A DNA stretch of 64,000 bases from Chryseobacterium taklimakanense (GCF_900187185.1 NZ_LT906465.1:620001-684000), one strand, 5' to 3'; positions 8,002-16,738 are shown, numbered from the stretch's first letter. A program made the numbers and translations. Notes: generated by a model not told the origin, from the letters alone.

Positions 8002-8502
8002 TCAGTATTTTATCGACACAATTTCAAACTGCTTTTCCGCTTTTCCCAATTTCAATGTCACGCGATCACCTACCTTTCTGTCCATAAAGATTTTCGCAAT
8101 CGGAGAGGTAAACGCTATTTTTCCTTCTGCAACATTTGCCTCATCAACGCCGACGATCTGATAATGCTGGATTTTGGGATCGGAATCAACCGTAAAATAC
8201 ACTTCAGCACCGAACTTCACTATATTTTTGGGTTGTTTGGCAAGGTTAACAATTTTCGCAGACGAAATTCGATCGAGTAACAGTTGCAGTTTCGCATTGA
8301 TTAAATTTACGGTAATGCGATTTTCATTCTCGTCCGAAATCAAGGTATTGTCGCGCTCGTGAATCATTTGATCACGTTCGGCGAGTAACTGAGCGTATCC
8401 GATTTCTGTAACGAAGTTTACCGTACCGGGCGGTAAATCGGCACGCGGCGGAATCAGCGGAATTTCCTCCTGATCACCTTCTTTCACAAATCCCCTGCTC
8501 AT
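8002..8502 (-). CDS. GreA/GreB-family transcription elongation factor
   Basis: A 166-residue protein with the two-part Gre fold. The coiled-coil is at about residues 30-90 (GYAQLLAERDQMIHERDN...LINAKLQLLLDRISSAKIV), and the C-terminal FKBP-like domain at about 95-166 (VKFGAEVYFTVDSDPKIQHYQIVGVDEA, SPIAKIFMDRKVGDRVTL). Gre factors insert the coiled-coil into the RNA polymerase secondary channel to rescue backtracked complexes. The N-terminus carries an extra 28-residue Pro-rich piece (EEIPLIPPRADLPPG) and the coiled-coil is closer to GreB-like paralogues, so it may be an accessory Gre factor rather than the housekeeping GreA. It stands alone. Confidence 0.85.
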   Translation of the reverse strand: MSRGFVKEGDQEEIPLIPPRADLPPGTVNFVTEIGYAQLLAERDQMIHERDNTLISDENENRITVNLINAKLQLLLDRISSAKIVNLAKQPKNIVKFGAEVYFTVDSDPKIQHYQIVGVDEANVAEGKIAFTSPIAKIFMDRKVGDRVTLKLGKAEKQFEIVSIKY

Positions 8503-8816
8503 ATATTCCAGTTATACATTTATTCCGTTACACTTAAAATTACTGATCTGTTTTGCGTTTAAAAACTACCAGATAAACACAACCGTTTTAAGGCTGTAAA
8601 GGTTGCAAACCTGTTCAGAAAGCAATTAACAACAAAGCACGCACCGCAGCCAACAGCCGCAGAGACGGCATTGCTTCATGGTCTGTGTTGTAAATATACA
8701 TTTTTTTTAGTCACTTAGCCGTTTTTCAGACGCAAGCATAAAATCTTTACAAAACGCTGAACTTTTTTTCGCACCGCCACTCAATCAGCATCCCTGTCTG
8801 TACTTTGATAACTTTT
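8503..8816. other. Intergenic region without a supported gene
   Basis: About 314 bases between the greA-like gene and the Crp/Fnr regulator, both on the minus strand. It should contain the greA-like promoter (a near-consensus TAATTTTA lies about 50 bases upstream of its ATG). I see no ORF, strong hairpin or repeat that I can name. Confidence 0.4.
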
Positions 8817-9377
8817 CTAAACTTCACTTCTGATCCTACTCAAAGTTTCCTGAGATATGCCAAGATAGGAAGCTATCATCCCAAGCGGCGCACGCAAAAG
8901 TATATCAGAATTATCTTCTAAAAGCTGAATATATTTTTCCTTTGCCGTCATATACTGCAAGGAATTGATGCGCCTTTCCATATTCGTCATCAGAAGTCCC
9001 AAAACACGGCGGCTGAAATTGGCTATGGTGAGCGAAGTTTCGCAGAGCTCTTCCATTTTCGAGTAACGGAAAAAGACAATCTCACTGTCTTCTATGGCTT
9101 CAATGGAATGCCGCGCCGGAATTTTCTCAAAAATGGTGTCTTTATTGGCGAGAATGCTGTTTTCGGGGTAAAAATTGGTGGTGATGTCTTTTCCTTTTTC
9201 AAAATAAAACGAGCGCAGAAGCCCTTTTTCTACAAAATACACCTTGCGGTTTAAAGTGTTCTGATCGCTGATAACGGTTCCTTTTTTCACAGATATTTTT
9301 TCGGTCTGGGTGTTCAGAAAACTGCGGATATCATCGTCGATGGTGATGTAGGTGGCAAGCATTTCGGGAAAAGTCAT
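8817..9377 (-). CDS. Crp/Fnr-family transcriptional regulator
   Basis: A 186-residue regulator with an N-terminal cyclic-nucleotide-binding-like beta-barrel at about residues 20-120 (KISVKKGTVISDQNTLNRKVYFVEKGLLRSFYFEKGKDITTNFYPENSIL). A dimerisation helix and a short C-terminal helix-turn-helix (LGMIASYLGISQETLSRIR) follow. The residues that bind cAMP in Crp are not obvious, and there are no FNR iron-sulphur cysteines, so the effector is unknown. Its -7 box TATTTTTG (9394-9401) overlaps the terminator of the gene before it. It is a candidate for the protein that binds the TTGAY-N4-RTCAA dyads upstream of the hydrolase, oleate hydratase and tolC genes, because Crp/Fnr proteins bind such sites at -41.5; this is inference. 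Confidence 0.9.
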   Translation of the reverse strand: MTFPEMLATYITIDDDIRSFLNTQTEKISVKKGTVISDQNTLNRKVYFVEKGLLRSFYFEKGKDITTNFYPENSILANKDTIFEKIPARHSIEAIEDSEIVFFRYSKMEELCETSLTIANFSRRVLGLLMTNMERRINSLQYMTAKEKYIQLLEDNSDILLRAPLGMIASYLGISQETLSRIRSEV

Positions 9378-9393
9378 CAGGATTCAGTTTGTG

Positions 9394-9401
9394 CAAAAAT
9401 A
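9394..9401 (-). promoter_or_regulatory. -7 box of the Crp/Fnr regulator gene
   Basis: TATTTTTG on the minus strand is a perfect TAnnTTTG match about 17 bases before the ATG. It falls in the U-tract of the terminator of the preceding hydrolase gene. Confidence 0.55.
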
Positions 9402-9403
9402 AA

Positions 9404-9432
9404 AATAATGCCCCAAAAAATGAGGCATTATT
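9404..9432 (-). terminator. Intrinsic terminator after the alpha/beta hydrolase gene
   Basis: AATAATGCC pairs with GGCATTATT across an 11-base loop; on the minus strand it is followed by TTTTTATTTTTG. It lies 29 bases after the hydrolase stop codon. Confidence 0.8.
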
Positions 9433-9460
9433 CACAAACTAAACATTAAAAAATAAACTA

Positions 9461-10459
9461 TTAAAAATCAATCTTTTGTAGCCAACTGAAAAGTTCGTCA
9501 TACACTTTTTCGCGCACCGGTTTTTTGGAAAGCACCAAATCGTGAATGCCGCCTTTTACGGGAATTATCGTGACATTCCCCTTAAAATTTTCAGCATTTT
9601 TATGAATATCCTTCACGTTCAGGATGATATCGGTAGAAGTCACTTCCTCATTCCAGACTTTTGGATAGCCCGATTTTTCAGAATGCATCACCAATACCGG
9701 AACCTTTAGTTCTGCGTTGCGGATGTCTTTCTGTGCGCGGTGAATCGCACGGATAAAGCCAAAATTCACTTTCCCGTTGGCATTGGGTTTCAGTTTTAAA
9801 TCATAATTCCATTCGCCCTTAAAATCTTTATGCAGGCTTTCACCGTAGAAAGTGGAAAATCCACCGCCAATTTTCGTGTCAGGATAATATTTTCCCAAAC
9901 CGCTGATGATGGGAACTCCAATTTTTTTTGCCAGAAACCCCATATTGAAATCATAAAACGGACTGTTCACCCAAAGTCCGGTAATGTTCGGATTTCCAGT
10001 GTGATATTTCATATACCGTGTCGTAATCAAGCCGCCGGTTGAGTGCCCTGCCAACAGAATTCTGTTATGATTTTCAGCAGCAATGATTTTTAAAGCTTCA
10101 TCGATTTCGGCATTGTATTCGTCCAGATTTCTGACATTATTAAAAGTTTGATGCGGCAGATACGAACGTCCATATTTTCTTAAATCCAAAGCATAAAAGT
10201 CAAACCCTTTTTCATTGAATTTTTCAGCCATTTCCGCCTGAAAGAAATAATCGTTAAACCCGTGAATATACAGCACTGCCTTATGGGTCGGACTTTCCGC
10301 TTTTTTGCGGATGATAGTTGCGGTAACTTTTCCTTCGTAATCGTTGGGGAAATTCAATGTTTTCTGCTCAAAACCGTTTCCCAAAATATCCGGCTTATAT
10401 TCCTGAGAAAAGAAAAACCCCGAAAGGAAAATCAGCAGCAGTAAAAAGTTGTTTTTCAT
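9461..10459 (-). CDS. Secreted alpha/beta hydrolase (serine lipase/lysophospholipase type)
   Basis: A 332-residue alpha/beta-hydrolase-fold esterase. MKNNFLLLLIFLSGFFFSQ is a signal peptide, so it should act in the envelope. VLYIHGFNDYFFQ is the oxyanion-hole segment, RILLAGHSTGGLITTRYM holds the nucleophile Ser in G-H-S-T-G, and VKGGIHDLVLS carries the catalytic His near the C-terminus. The pattern resembles Hydrolase_4 (monoglyceride lipase/lysophospholipase). I use the ATG at 10459 because the one at 10516 lies inside a dyad regulatory site (10508-10525), upstream of the -7 box at 10480-10487. This promoter shares its architecture with those of oleate hydratase and the TolC efflux operon. 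Confidence 0.85.
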   Translation of the reverse strand: MKNNFLLLLIFLSGFFFSQEYKPDILGNGFEQKTLNFPNDYEGKVTATIIRKKAESPTHKAVLYIHGFNDYFFQAEMAEKFNEKGFDFYALDLRKYGRSYLPHQTFNNVRNLDEYNAEIDEALKIIAAENHNRILLAGHSTGGLITTRYMKYHTGNPNITGLWVNSPFYDFNMGFLAKKIGVPIISGLGKYYPDTKIGGGFSTFYGESLHKDFKGEWNYDLKLKPNANGKVNFGFIRAIHRAQKDIRNAELKVPVLVMHSEKSGYPKVWNEEVTSTDIILNVKDIHKNAENFKGNVTIIPVKGGIHDLVLSKKPVREKVYDELFSWLQKIDF

Positions 10460-10479
10460 TGTCCTGTTGTTTGTTAAGG

Positions 10480-10525
10480 CAAAGTTCGGGCTTTCCTTTA
10501 AATTTAGTTTTGACATTTATCAAAA
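10480..10525 (-). promoter_or_regulatory. Shared dyad activator site plus -7 box, alpha/beta hydrolase promoter
   Basis: Plus-strand TTTTGACATTTATCAAAA at 10508-10525 is an inverted repeat (one mismatch). On the minus strand exactly 20 bases separate it from GAACTTTG (10480-10487), a -7 box with TTTG intact. The same dyad and spacing occur upstream of ohyA and tolC. No separate TTG -33 element is present, fitting activator dependence. Confidence 0.7.
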
Positions 10526-10548
10526 AAACGTCCGAAAATTTCCGGACG
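10522..10548 (-). terminator. Intrinsic terminator after the ars operon
   Basis: CGTCCG and CGGACG arms with a short AT-rich loop, followed on the minus strand by TTTTTTTGATAAATG. Its U-tract runs into the dyad site of the next promoter. Confidence 0.85.
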
Positions 10549-10583
10549 GTGTATTTTTTTGATAAAAGTTGAAATATTTGGTG

Positions 10584-11198
10584 TTACTTTTCGGCAACTT
10601 TTGAAAAGACATAAAACATTTCCTGGCCGATTTCTAAACTTTTTTGCAGATACTTTTCGTCCATTTCCGCATGTCCGTCATACATTTTGGGATCTTCGTA
10701 GCGAACCGGAATTCTTTTGTCTGCTCCCGCAATAAAAGGACAGCCTTGGTCTGCGCTAGAACAGGTCATAACTGCACAAAAACCGCTTTCGGGATTGAAG
10801 GGATCATCGTATTTCTTTGAAAATCCTACCACAGGCATTTCATCTTTGTCAAATTTTATAGCGTAAACCGGATTTTGATTTTCTGATAATTTGGTGATTT
10901 CAAAACCCTGTTTTGCCAAGGTTTCCGCAACTTTAGGGAACATTGCCGTGGCTTCTGTGCCGCCGGAAAAACATTCTACATTGTCAATTCTAAAATAATG
11001 GGCCATAGTTTGCGCCCAAATTTGCGACAAATGGCTTCTTCTTGAATTGTGAGTGCAGATAAAATTCAGTCGTATTTTTTCTTTGTGTGTCTGTTTTTCT
11101 CGAATGTAGTCTATTAACGGTTGCAAAACTTGCTTTCGTTCTTCAGAAATTTTGTTTTTCTGAAAACCATTAATGATTTCACCTATTTCAGTTTTCAT
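10584..11198 (-). CDS. arsC: Arsenate reductase of the low-molecular-weight phosphatase type
   Basis: A 204-residue LMW-PTP-like protein, longer than the usual 130-140 residue thioredoxin-linked ArsC by an N-terminal helical piece of about 40 residues. The catalytic loop is [12 protein letters not shown] (Cys-X5-Arg) at about residues 48-55. [27 protein letters not shown] supplies further cysteines that can relay the disulphide. It should reduce arsenate to arsenite for export or methylation. It is the last gene of arsR-arsM-acr3-arsC and overlaps the end of acr3 by 11 bases. A terminator follows at 10522-10548. Confidence 0.88.
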   Translation of the reverse strand: MKTEIGEIINGFQKNKISEERKQVLQPLIDYIREKQTHKEKIRLNFICTHNSRRSHLSQIWAQTMAHYFRIDNVECFSGGTEATAMFPKVAETLAKQGFEITKLSENQNPVYAIKFDKDEMPVVGFSKKYDDPFNPESGFCAVMTCSSADQGCPFIAGADKRIPVRYEDPKMYDGHAEMDEKYLQKSLEIGQEMFYVFSKVAEK

Positions 11199-12228
11199 TT
11201 TTATAATATTTTGATTTTAAGTAAAGACTGATTTTAACGAGTAGAATTAAAACAGGAACTTCCACCAAAGGACCGATGACACCAGCAAACGCCTGTGGCG
11301 AATGAATGCCGAAAACGGCGATGGCAACCGCAATAGCGAGTTCAAAATTATTTCCGGTTGCTGTAAAAGCGATGGAAGCGTTTTTGTCGTAAGGAATTTT
11401 CATCGATTTGCCAATAAAAAAACTCACAAAAAACATCAGCATAAAGTAGATGATCAAAGGAACCGCAATTTTTATAACATCGAAAGGCAATTCCAAAATT
11501 TTGTCGCCTTTCAAACTGAACATCAAAACAATCGTAAACAAAAGCGCATACAAAGTAAAGGGCGAAATAAATGGCACAAATTTTCTCTCGAACCAATATT
11601 TTCCTTTTTGTCTGATTAAAAAGTATCTGCTTAAAAAGCCCAACAGAAAAGGAATTCCCAAATAGATTAAAACGCTTTCTGCAACATCTTTCATTGGAAC
11701 TTGAACATTGAAATTTCCAAATCCCAATTTTTGTGTCAAAACATTGATGAAAAGCCAAGCGTAAAAACTATAAGTTATGACTTGAAAAATGCTGTTTAGA
11801 GCAATTAACAATGCTCCATATTCTCGGTTTCCTTTTGCCAAATCGTTCCAAACAATCACCATTGCGATGCATCTCGCCAAACCAATTAAGATTAATCCGA
11901 CCATATAATCCGGTTCATTTCGCAAGAAAATAATGGCAAGCACGAACATTAAAACAGGTCAGATTATCCAGTTGAGAAAAAGCGAAAGCGACATTGCTTT
12001 TTTGTCGGAAAATGCTTTTGGAAGCAGGGAATAGTCCACTTTTGCAAGTGGTGGATACATCATCAAAATCAATCCTATTGCTAAAAGTATGTTCGTTGAA
12101 CCTACAGAAAGTTTTTCGTTGATTTCTTTGATATTTGGGAAAAAATATCCCAAAGTAACGCCAAAAATCATCGCCAGAAAAATCCAAAGCGTGAGATAGC
12201 GGTCTAAAAATTTAAGTTTTGGTTTCAT
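11188..12228 (-). pseudogene. ACR3-family arsenite efflux permease interrupted by in-frame UGA
   Basis: Two open stretches in the same frame (12228-11959 and 11949-11188) together make a 10-helix ACR3 permease of normal length, about 345 codons. The junction reads ...SLFLNWII[16 protein letters not shown]; the family normally has NWIIGP or NWVIGP here, so a single GGA to TGA change at 11959-11961 explains the break. No frame shift is involved. An ATG four codons after the stop could restart the second part, and UGA followed by C is a leaky context, so some full-length product is possible. If the stop is real, arsenite export from this operon is probably lost or reduced. A sequencing error is the main alternative. 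Confidence 0.88.
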
Positions 12229-12234
12229 AATCTG

Positions 12235-13074
12235 TTAGCAGCAACCAGAATTTGGTGCGCAGCAGTTTTCAGGTTTTTCGGCATAAACCGTAATACTAAA
12301 AATTCTTGTGTCTGAATTTTTATAGACCTTGATTTCTTCTTCGTTTAGATAATTTTTAAGAATATCATCAGGAACGATAATCGCTTTTTCCTTTTGTAAA
12401 CTAAGGTTCTTAAATCCCGCATCCTGAATGATTTTTAGATATTCCTCTTTCTGAATGGCACTCGCGACACATCCTGCATACATTTCTGCAACGGTTTTTA
12501 TTTTTTCGGGAAGGTCGCCGATGATGACAATATCAGAAATTGAAAAATGGCCGTTTGGTTTCAGAATGCGAAAAACTTCAGAAAAAGCCTTTGGTTTGTC
12601 GGGTACCAAATTCATTACGCAGTTGCTCACCACAACATCCGCAACATTGGCGGTTATCGGTATTTTTTCAATATCGCCGTGGCGAAATTCCACATTATTG
12701 TAGCCCAATTTTTCAGCATTTGCTCTTGCTTTTTCAATCATCGCTTCGGTAAAATCGATCCCGATAACTTTTCCTGTTTCGCCTGTCTCGGCACGCGCTA
12801 CAAAACAGTCGTTTCCTGCACCACTGCCCAAATCCACAACCGTATCACCCTTCTTTATTTTGGCAAAATTGGTAGGAAGCCCGCATCCTAAACCAAGATC
12901 CGCATCTTTGTTGTAGCCGTTCAGTTCATCATATTCTTCGCTCATAATGTTATAAACTTCCGTGGAACATCCGCCTGCGCCGCAACAGGAAGAAGCATTG
13001 GTTTCTTTGTCCTGTAAAGCAATTTCAGAATATTTTTGCTTTACCATTTCCTTAATTTGTTCGTTCGTTTCCAT
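12235..13074 (-). CDS. arsM: Arsenite S-adenosylmethionine methyltransferase ArsM
   Basis: A 279-residue SAM-dependent methyltransferase that converts As(III) to methylated, partly volatile forms. The SAM-binding core is VVDLGSGAGNDCFVAR at about residues 76-91, followed by GIDFTEAMIEKAR. Arsenic-binding cysteines typical of ArsM are present: the ASSCCGAGGCS cluster near residue 30, Cys in VVSNCVMNLVPDKP, and Cys in MYAGCVASA. The C-terminal ENCCAPNSGCC tail is a further Cys-rich metalloid-binding motif. It lies 39 bases after arsR and 6 bases before acr3. With acr3 broken, methylation may be the main resistance route. Confidence 0.93.
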   Translation of the reverse strand: METNEQIKEMVKQKYSEIALQDKETNASSCCGAGGCSTEVYNIMSEEYDELNGYNKDADLGLGCGLPTNFAKIKKGDTVVDLGSGAGNDCFVARAETGETGKVIGIDFTEAMIEKARANAEKLGYNNVEFRHGDIEKIPITANVADVVVSNCVMNLVPDKPKAFSEVFRILKPNGHFSISDIVIIGDLPEKIKTVAEMYAGCVASAIQKEEYLKIIQDAGFKNLSLQKEKAIIVPDDILKNYLNEEEIKVYKNSDTRIFSITVYAEKPENCCAPNSGCC

Positions 13075-13113
13075 AAATTTTGAGTTGAAAAGTGAATGTT
13101 CAGAATTGAAATA

Positions 13114-13449
13114 TTAACAGCATTTCCCGTTTTCCAGCGGGTGGATTTTTTGGAAAAGCCGGTCAACAAAATGCTCAAGTTTCTTAAGGGTTTCAGGATT
13201 TACGCAGTAGCAGATAGATTTTCCCTCAATTTCCCCCTGAATGATGCCTGCATTTTTGAGTTCTTTTAAATGTTGCGAAACGGTCGGCTGCGCAAGGTTG
13301 ATTTCGGCCACAATATCGTTGCAGATGCAGGTGTCAACCGAAAGCAGATATTCGATAATGGCAACTCTCGCAGGATGCGCCAGGGCTTTCAGCAAAGTGG
13401 CAATTTCGTTCTGCTCGTCGGTAAAATGCTGTGTTTTGGTAACGCCCAT
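13114..13449 (-). CDS. arsR: ArsR/SmtB-family metalloregulator
   Basis: A 111-residue winged-helix repressor from the ATG at 13449 (MGVTKTQHF). An upstream ATG at 13530 would add 27 residues over the promoter and operator and is rejected. The DNA-binding part is ATLLKALAHPARVAIIEYLL...AEINLAQPTVSQHLKELKNAGII. Candidate arsenite ligands are Cys in SVDTCICND, near the recognition helix, and the C-terminal GKCC. It heads the ars operon and a 12-bp palindrome lies between its promoter and ATG, so autoregulation is likely. Confidence 0.9.
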   Translation of the reverse strand: MGVTKTQHFTDEQNEIATLLKALAHPARVAIIEYLLSVDTCICNDIVAEINLAQPTVSQHLKELKNAGIIQGEIEGKSICYCVNPETLKKLEHFVDRLFQKIHPLENGKCC

Positions 13450-13461
13450 TTTTATATTTTC

Positions 13462-13475
13462 ATATTGCAATATTA
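13462..13475 (-). promoter_or_regulatory. ars operator and -7 box
   Basis: ATATTGCAATAT at 13462-13473 is a perfect 12-bp palindrome 13 bases before the arsR ATG. The minus-strand sequence TAATATTG (13475-13468) overlaps it and resembles the -7 box in 7 of 8 positions, so a bound ArsR dimer would cover the promoter. Confidence 0.6.
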
Positions 13476-13514
13476 CGATATAAAATTTAAACGAAAAAAT
13501 TATTTTAGAAAAAA

Positions 13515-13546
13515 CAAAAAAGTTGCCCAAATGAACAACTTTTTTT
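13515..13546 (-). terminator. Intrinsic terminator after the 3-hydroxyacyl-CoA dehydrogenase gene
   Basis: AAAAAAGTTG and CAACTTTTTT form a stem across a 10-base loop, with T-rich sequence following on the minus strand. It lies 20 bases after the stop codon of the minus-strand gene at 13566. Confidence 0.8.
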
Positions 13547-13565
13547 ACTTTGAATTTATGATTTT

Positions 13566-14465
13566 CTACTTCAAAAAACCTTTACCCTGAAAAGTCGGGT
13601 TGGGATATTTATAAAAGCCTTCGCCACTTGAAACGCCGAGTTTTCCGGCATCTATAAACTGATTTTTCAGCACGTTGACAAACTTCATTTTTTCCTCATT
13701 TCCGGTGCGTTCCGCCTCGGTTTTGAAAATGTGGTACACCGTTCCCAAACCCACTACATCCAAAATACCGAACGGTCCTATTGGCGAACCGGTTCCGAGC
13801 ATCCAGGTTTTGTCGATGGTTTCAATGTCGGCAACTCCTTTGGCATACAGCAGAATTCCCGAACTCAAAAGCGGCACCAAAAGCGTGTTAAGAATGTAGC
13901 CCGGCTGTTCTTTTTTCAGTGGCAGCGCAATCATTCCGATAGATTTTGCAAATTCCACGAGTGTTTCAAATACTTCGGGATTGGTCTTTTCGGTGCCCAT
14001 AATTTCCGCCGTGTTGTGTTTCCAGATTTCGTTGGCGAAATGCAAAGCGAGAAATTTTTCAGGCCTTCCGGTTTCATCCATCAATAAACTCGGCAAGAGT
14101 GTGGAAGTATTGGTGGTAAAAATGGTTTTAGCGGGAGCGATTTTGGATAAATTTCTGTAAAATTCCTTTTTAATACCGATACTTTCCGGAATGGCTTCAA
14201 TCAGCAGATCCGCTTCGGAAACCGCTTCCTGAAGGCTGATGGAAAACTGCAGTTTTTGATAGGCTTCTTCCAGTTTTTCAGATGAAATCTGAAGGTCCGA
14301 TTTGTATCGGGGCAGAAAAGTATCAATCAGTTTTTTGGATTTTTCAATTGCTTCGCCGTTGATGTCGTAAATGGTCACGTCATAGCCGTGCAGTGCGGAT
14401 TGAAAAGCAATCTGCGAACCCAAAACGCCGCTTCCGGCTACGGTGATTTTTTTTATTGTTGTCAT
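13566..14465 (-). CDS. 3-hydroxyacyl-CoA dehydrogenase (3-hydroxybutyryl-CoA type)
   Basis: A 299-residue single-function dehydrogenase with an N-terminal Rossmann domain (KKITVAGSGVLGSQIAFQSALHGYDVTIYD, NAD-binding Gly-X-Gly-X-X-Gly). The conserved loop LLIEAIPESIGIKKEFYRNL and TIFTTNTSTLLPS follow, then the C-terminal helical domain (GYILNTLLVPLLSSGILL, PIGPFGILDVVGL). It oxidises 3-hydroxyacyl-CoA to 3-ketoacyl-CoA using NAD+. It lies 64 bases downstream of oleate hydratase on the same strand with a possible hairpin between, so it may be co-transcribed or partly so. Whether it acts on hydroxystearate derivatives is speculation. Confidence 0.88.
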   Translation of the reverse strand: MTTIKKITVAGSGVLGSQIAFQSALHGYDVTIYDINGEAIEKSKKLIDTFLPRYKSDLQISSEKLEEAYQKLQFSISLQEAVSEADLLIEAIPESIGIKKEFYRNLSKIAPAKTIFTTNTSTLLPSLLMDETGRPEKFLALHFANEIWKHNTAEIMGTEKTNPEVFETLVEFAKSIGMIALPLKKEQPGYILNTLLVPLLSSGILLYAKGVADIETIDKTWMLGTGSPIGPFGILDVVGLGTVYHIFKTEAERTGNEEKMKFVNVLKNQFIDAGKLGVSSGEGFYKYPNPTFQGKGFLK

Positions 14466-14481
14466 TTTTTTTAAATTTTAG

Positions 14482-14516
14482 AAAACCTTACAGGTATTCA
14501 CGACCTCACAGGTTTT
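14482..14516 (-). terminator. Possible terminator after oleate hydratase
   Basis: AAAACCT and AGGTTTT arms enclose an inner AGGT/ACCT pairing; on the minus strand T-containing sequence follows. It is weaker than the others, and some read-through into the downstream dehydrogenase is likely. Confidence 0.45.
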
Positions 14517-14529
14517 TCAGGTTAAATAA

Positions 14530-16437
14530 TTACTCCCCTTCTTGCTTATGCTCAAAGAGACCTTTCAGTTTATCCCACTGCTGCGCGAAAAAACCATCGT
14601 GTTCGTCGTGCGAAATTTCCGGCAGAATATGCTCGAAATAGGTATTCTTCAAAACTTTATTCAGAATTCCGCTGCCCGGAAAACCTTTGCCGTCGTTCAA
14701 AGTATTGGCGGCTTTTAACAAATGACGGATGTCGTATTGCAGCGGATTGATATCAGGGACCTGTTTGTTGCTGTCAAGAAGTTCATAAACCGCAATTCTC
14801 GCCGTTCTCACTGAACTTTCCATTGTAAAAACCACATCGTTATTGGTTTCCACAAACTGTCCGACCAATCCCAGATTTACGCAGCCATCGGGAACAACCT
14901 GTGGACGGTCGCCTTTGGCACGCGGCAAAAACATCGAAGTGATATACGGCATATAAGTGGTTTTCACGATCGTATTTTCTATGATATTATCCAGTTGATT
15001 TTCAATTCCTAAATGATAGGCCAACTCTGCCAAAATCTCGTTTCCGGTGCATTCCGGCATTGTTTTCTGAACATAATTTCCCTTTTCATCCATCAGCAAA
15101 GCATACACCCAGATGACCAAAACATCATCCGGCTGATTCGGGAAATGGGGCTGTCTGTTGCAGGTAAAACTCATCACCCAGTTGCTGTCGGTAATCGAAA
15201 TAATACCGCCTGTAACGGTTTTGCCGGAATATGGATCGTTCACTGAATACTCTTTGAGTTTTTCGACGAAAGCAGACGGTTTACAGGTGAGCGTTGCCGA
15301 CATCCACGCCGATTTGGAAACATCGGAATTGAATTTTTCAGGTTTGCCAAAAACTTCAGATTTTTTTGCCAGATTGTTCCAAACCGTCCATCCTTTTGAT
15401 TTGCCGGAATTTTCTTTGGTAAAATCTACCAATGGTGCCGTATCATTGTCGCCATAGCGCGTGTCTTCCGTCATAGATCCTGTAGTGACGATCACAAAAT
15501 CATTTTCACGCACGGCAATTTTCACTTCAGAACCGTTCTGTTCCGTGATGATATTTCTGACGGTTTTTTTATCGCCTGCGATTTCGATATCTAGGTCTTT
15601 TACCACGGTATCAAACTGAATTTTAACCCCGAGTTCCTGTAAATGTTTTCTTAAAGGCACTACGAACGTGTCATATTGGTTGTATTTCGGGAAAACCAGC
15701 GACGAAAGGTCGTTCAAACCATCGATAGCGTGCAGGAAACGGTGAAAATAGAGTTTTAGTTCTAATAAACTCTGCCAGTTTTCGAAAGCAAACATGGTGC
15801 GCCAAAACCACCAGAAATTACTTTCCAAAAAGGTTTCGGAAAACCAATCTTCAATCGTTAAATCGTCCAAATCTTCTTTTTTCGCGAGCAAAAGTTTCAT
15901 CACCGCCAACTGATCTTTTTTATTGAGCCCGAATTTGCTGAAATCTTTTATTTCGCCTTTGTTGTGAATGAGCCTTGCTTTGGAATGGTTGCGGTCGTTG
16001 TCGTTTACAATTCGGTATTCATCCAGCACGGAATAAGGTTTCGGAAGTTCCAAAGCGGGAATATCCTGAAACATATCCCAGAAATTTTCGTAGGTAAAAT
16101 CCATTTCACGGCCGCCGCGAATGATATATCCTGTTTCCGCGTTTCCCGAGCCATCCAAAGAACCTCCTTCAATGTTCAACTGCTCTAAAAAAGTAATATT
16201 TCCGGCAGGAATTTGCCCGTCGCGAATGAAATAATAGGCAGAAGATAGTCCGGCAATTCCGCTGCCGACAATGTAAACTTTGCTGTCTTTAAATTTGCCT
16301 TCCGGAAGTCCGATATTTCTTTGGTAATTCCCAATCTGATCGGGAAAAGGCATTGTGTTGGTGGGAACATTTTGCAGGCGAGTTTGGCTTGCATCGGGTT
16401 GATGATTGACTTTTCTGTGATTTTCGGTTGTGTTCAT
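14530..16437 (-). CDS. ohyA: Oleate hydratase
   Basis: A 635-residue FAD-dependent fatty acid double-bond hydratase (MCRA family) that adds water to oleate and related cis-9 unsaturated acids, giving 10-hydroxy fatty acids. The FAD site is [18 protein letters not shown] at about residues 50-67, followed by [19 protein letters not shown] with the flexible GGSLDG loop, then [20 protein letters not shown]. Length matches the family. Such enzymes inactivate antimicrobial unsaturated fatty acids. The promoter carries the TTTTGACATTTGTCAAAA dyad 20 bases upstream of its -7 box, shared with the hydrolase and the TolC pump. No TetR-type local regulator is present. Confidence 0.95.
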   Translation of the reverse strand: MNTTENHRKVNHQPDASQTRLQNVPTNTMPFPDQIGNYQRNIGLPEGKFKDSKVYIVGSGIAGLSSAYYFIRDGQIPAGNITFLEQLNIEGGSLDGSGNAETGYIIRGGREMDFTYENFWDMFQDIPALELPKPYSVLDEYRIVNDNDRNHSKARLIHNKGEIKDFSKFGLNKKDQLAVMKLLLAKKEDLDDLTIEDWFSETFLESNFWWFWRTMFAFENWQSLLELKLYFHRFLHAIDGLNDLSSLVFPKYNQYDTFVVPLRKHLQELGVKIQFDTVVKDLDIEIAGDKKTVRNIITEQNGSEVKIAVRENDFVIVTTGSMTEDTRYGDNDTAPLVDFTKENSGKSKGWTVWNNLAKKSEVFGKPEKFNSDVSKSAWMSATLTCKPSAFVEKLKEYSVNDPYSGKTVTGGIISITDSNWVMSFTCNRQPHFPNQPDDVLVIWVYALLMDEKGNYVQKTMPECTGNEILAELAYHLGIENQLDNIIENTIVKTTYMPYITSMFLPRAKGDRPQVVPDGCVNLGLVGQFVETNNDVVFTMESSVRTARIAVYELLDSNKQVPDINPLQYDIRHLLKAANTLNDGKGFPGSGILNKVLKNTYFEHILPEISHDEHDGFFAQQWDKLKGLFEHKQEGE

Positions 16438-16466
16438 AATTAATTTTTTGTTGATTAATGATGACT

Positions 16467-16512
16467 CGAAGGTACAACCGCAGGTTTTTTAATCTTTTGA
16501 CATTTGTCAAAA
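16467..16512 (-). promoter_or_regulatory. Shared dyad activator site plus -7 box, oleate hydratase promoter
   Basis: TTTTGACATTTGTCAAAA at 16495-16512 is a perfect inverted repeat (8-bp arms, TT centre). The minus-strand -7 box TACCTTCG is at 16467-16474, separated by exactly 20 bases. The transcript would start near 16460, giving a leader of about 23 bases. Confidence 0.72.
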
Positions 16513-16516
16513 AGTG

Positions 16517-16598
16517 ATTAGAAGTGAGAAGTGGGAGGTTAGAAGTTAGAGGTTAGAAGTTAGAGATTAGAGGTTAGAGGTTAGAGGTTAGAGAAAGT
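16517..16598. repeat. Tandem GTTAGAG/GTTAGAAG microrepeat
   Basis: About ten imperfect copies of a 7-8 base unit (GTTAGAG, GTTAGAAG, GATTAGAG) run head to tail between the ohyA promoter and the terminator of the efflux operon. It has no coding potential. It is purine-rich on the plus strand, like other microrepeats in this window. Confidence 0.75.
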
Positions 16599-16677
16599 GT
16601 GCCAGAACTTCAACTGGTTAAAAAATTCTTAGCCATTAATTTAGATTACATTTCTTTCCTACATCCTTTCAAAAACT

Positions 16678-16710
16678 AAAAAAACGTCCGGGAAATTGCT
16701 TCCCGGACGA
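16678..16710 (-). terminator. Intrinsic terminator after the efflux operon
   Basis: A 10-bp stem, CGTCCGGGAA with TTCCCGGACG, 5-base loop, followed on the minus strand by seven T. It lies 29 bases after the ABC permease stop codon. This is one of the strongest hairpins in the window. Confidence 0.9.
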
Positions 16711-16738
16711 ACAAACAAACTATAAAGAAATGAAAACT

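Noticed and set aside
10460-10516. Longer start for the alpha/beta hydrolase
   Set aside because: It would place the regulatory dyad and the -7 box inside the coding region and hide a clear signal peptide.
11959-11961. UGA in ACR3 read as selenocysteine
   Set aside because: The family has Gly here, no selenocysteine hairpin was visible after the codon, and no selenocysteine genes are in the window.
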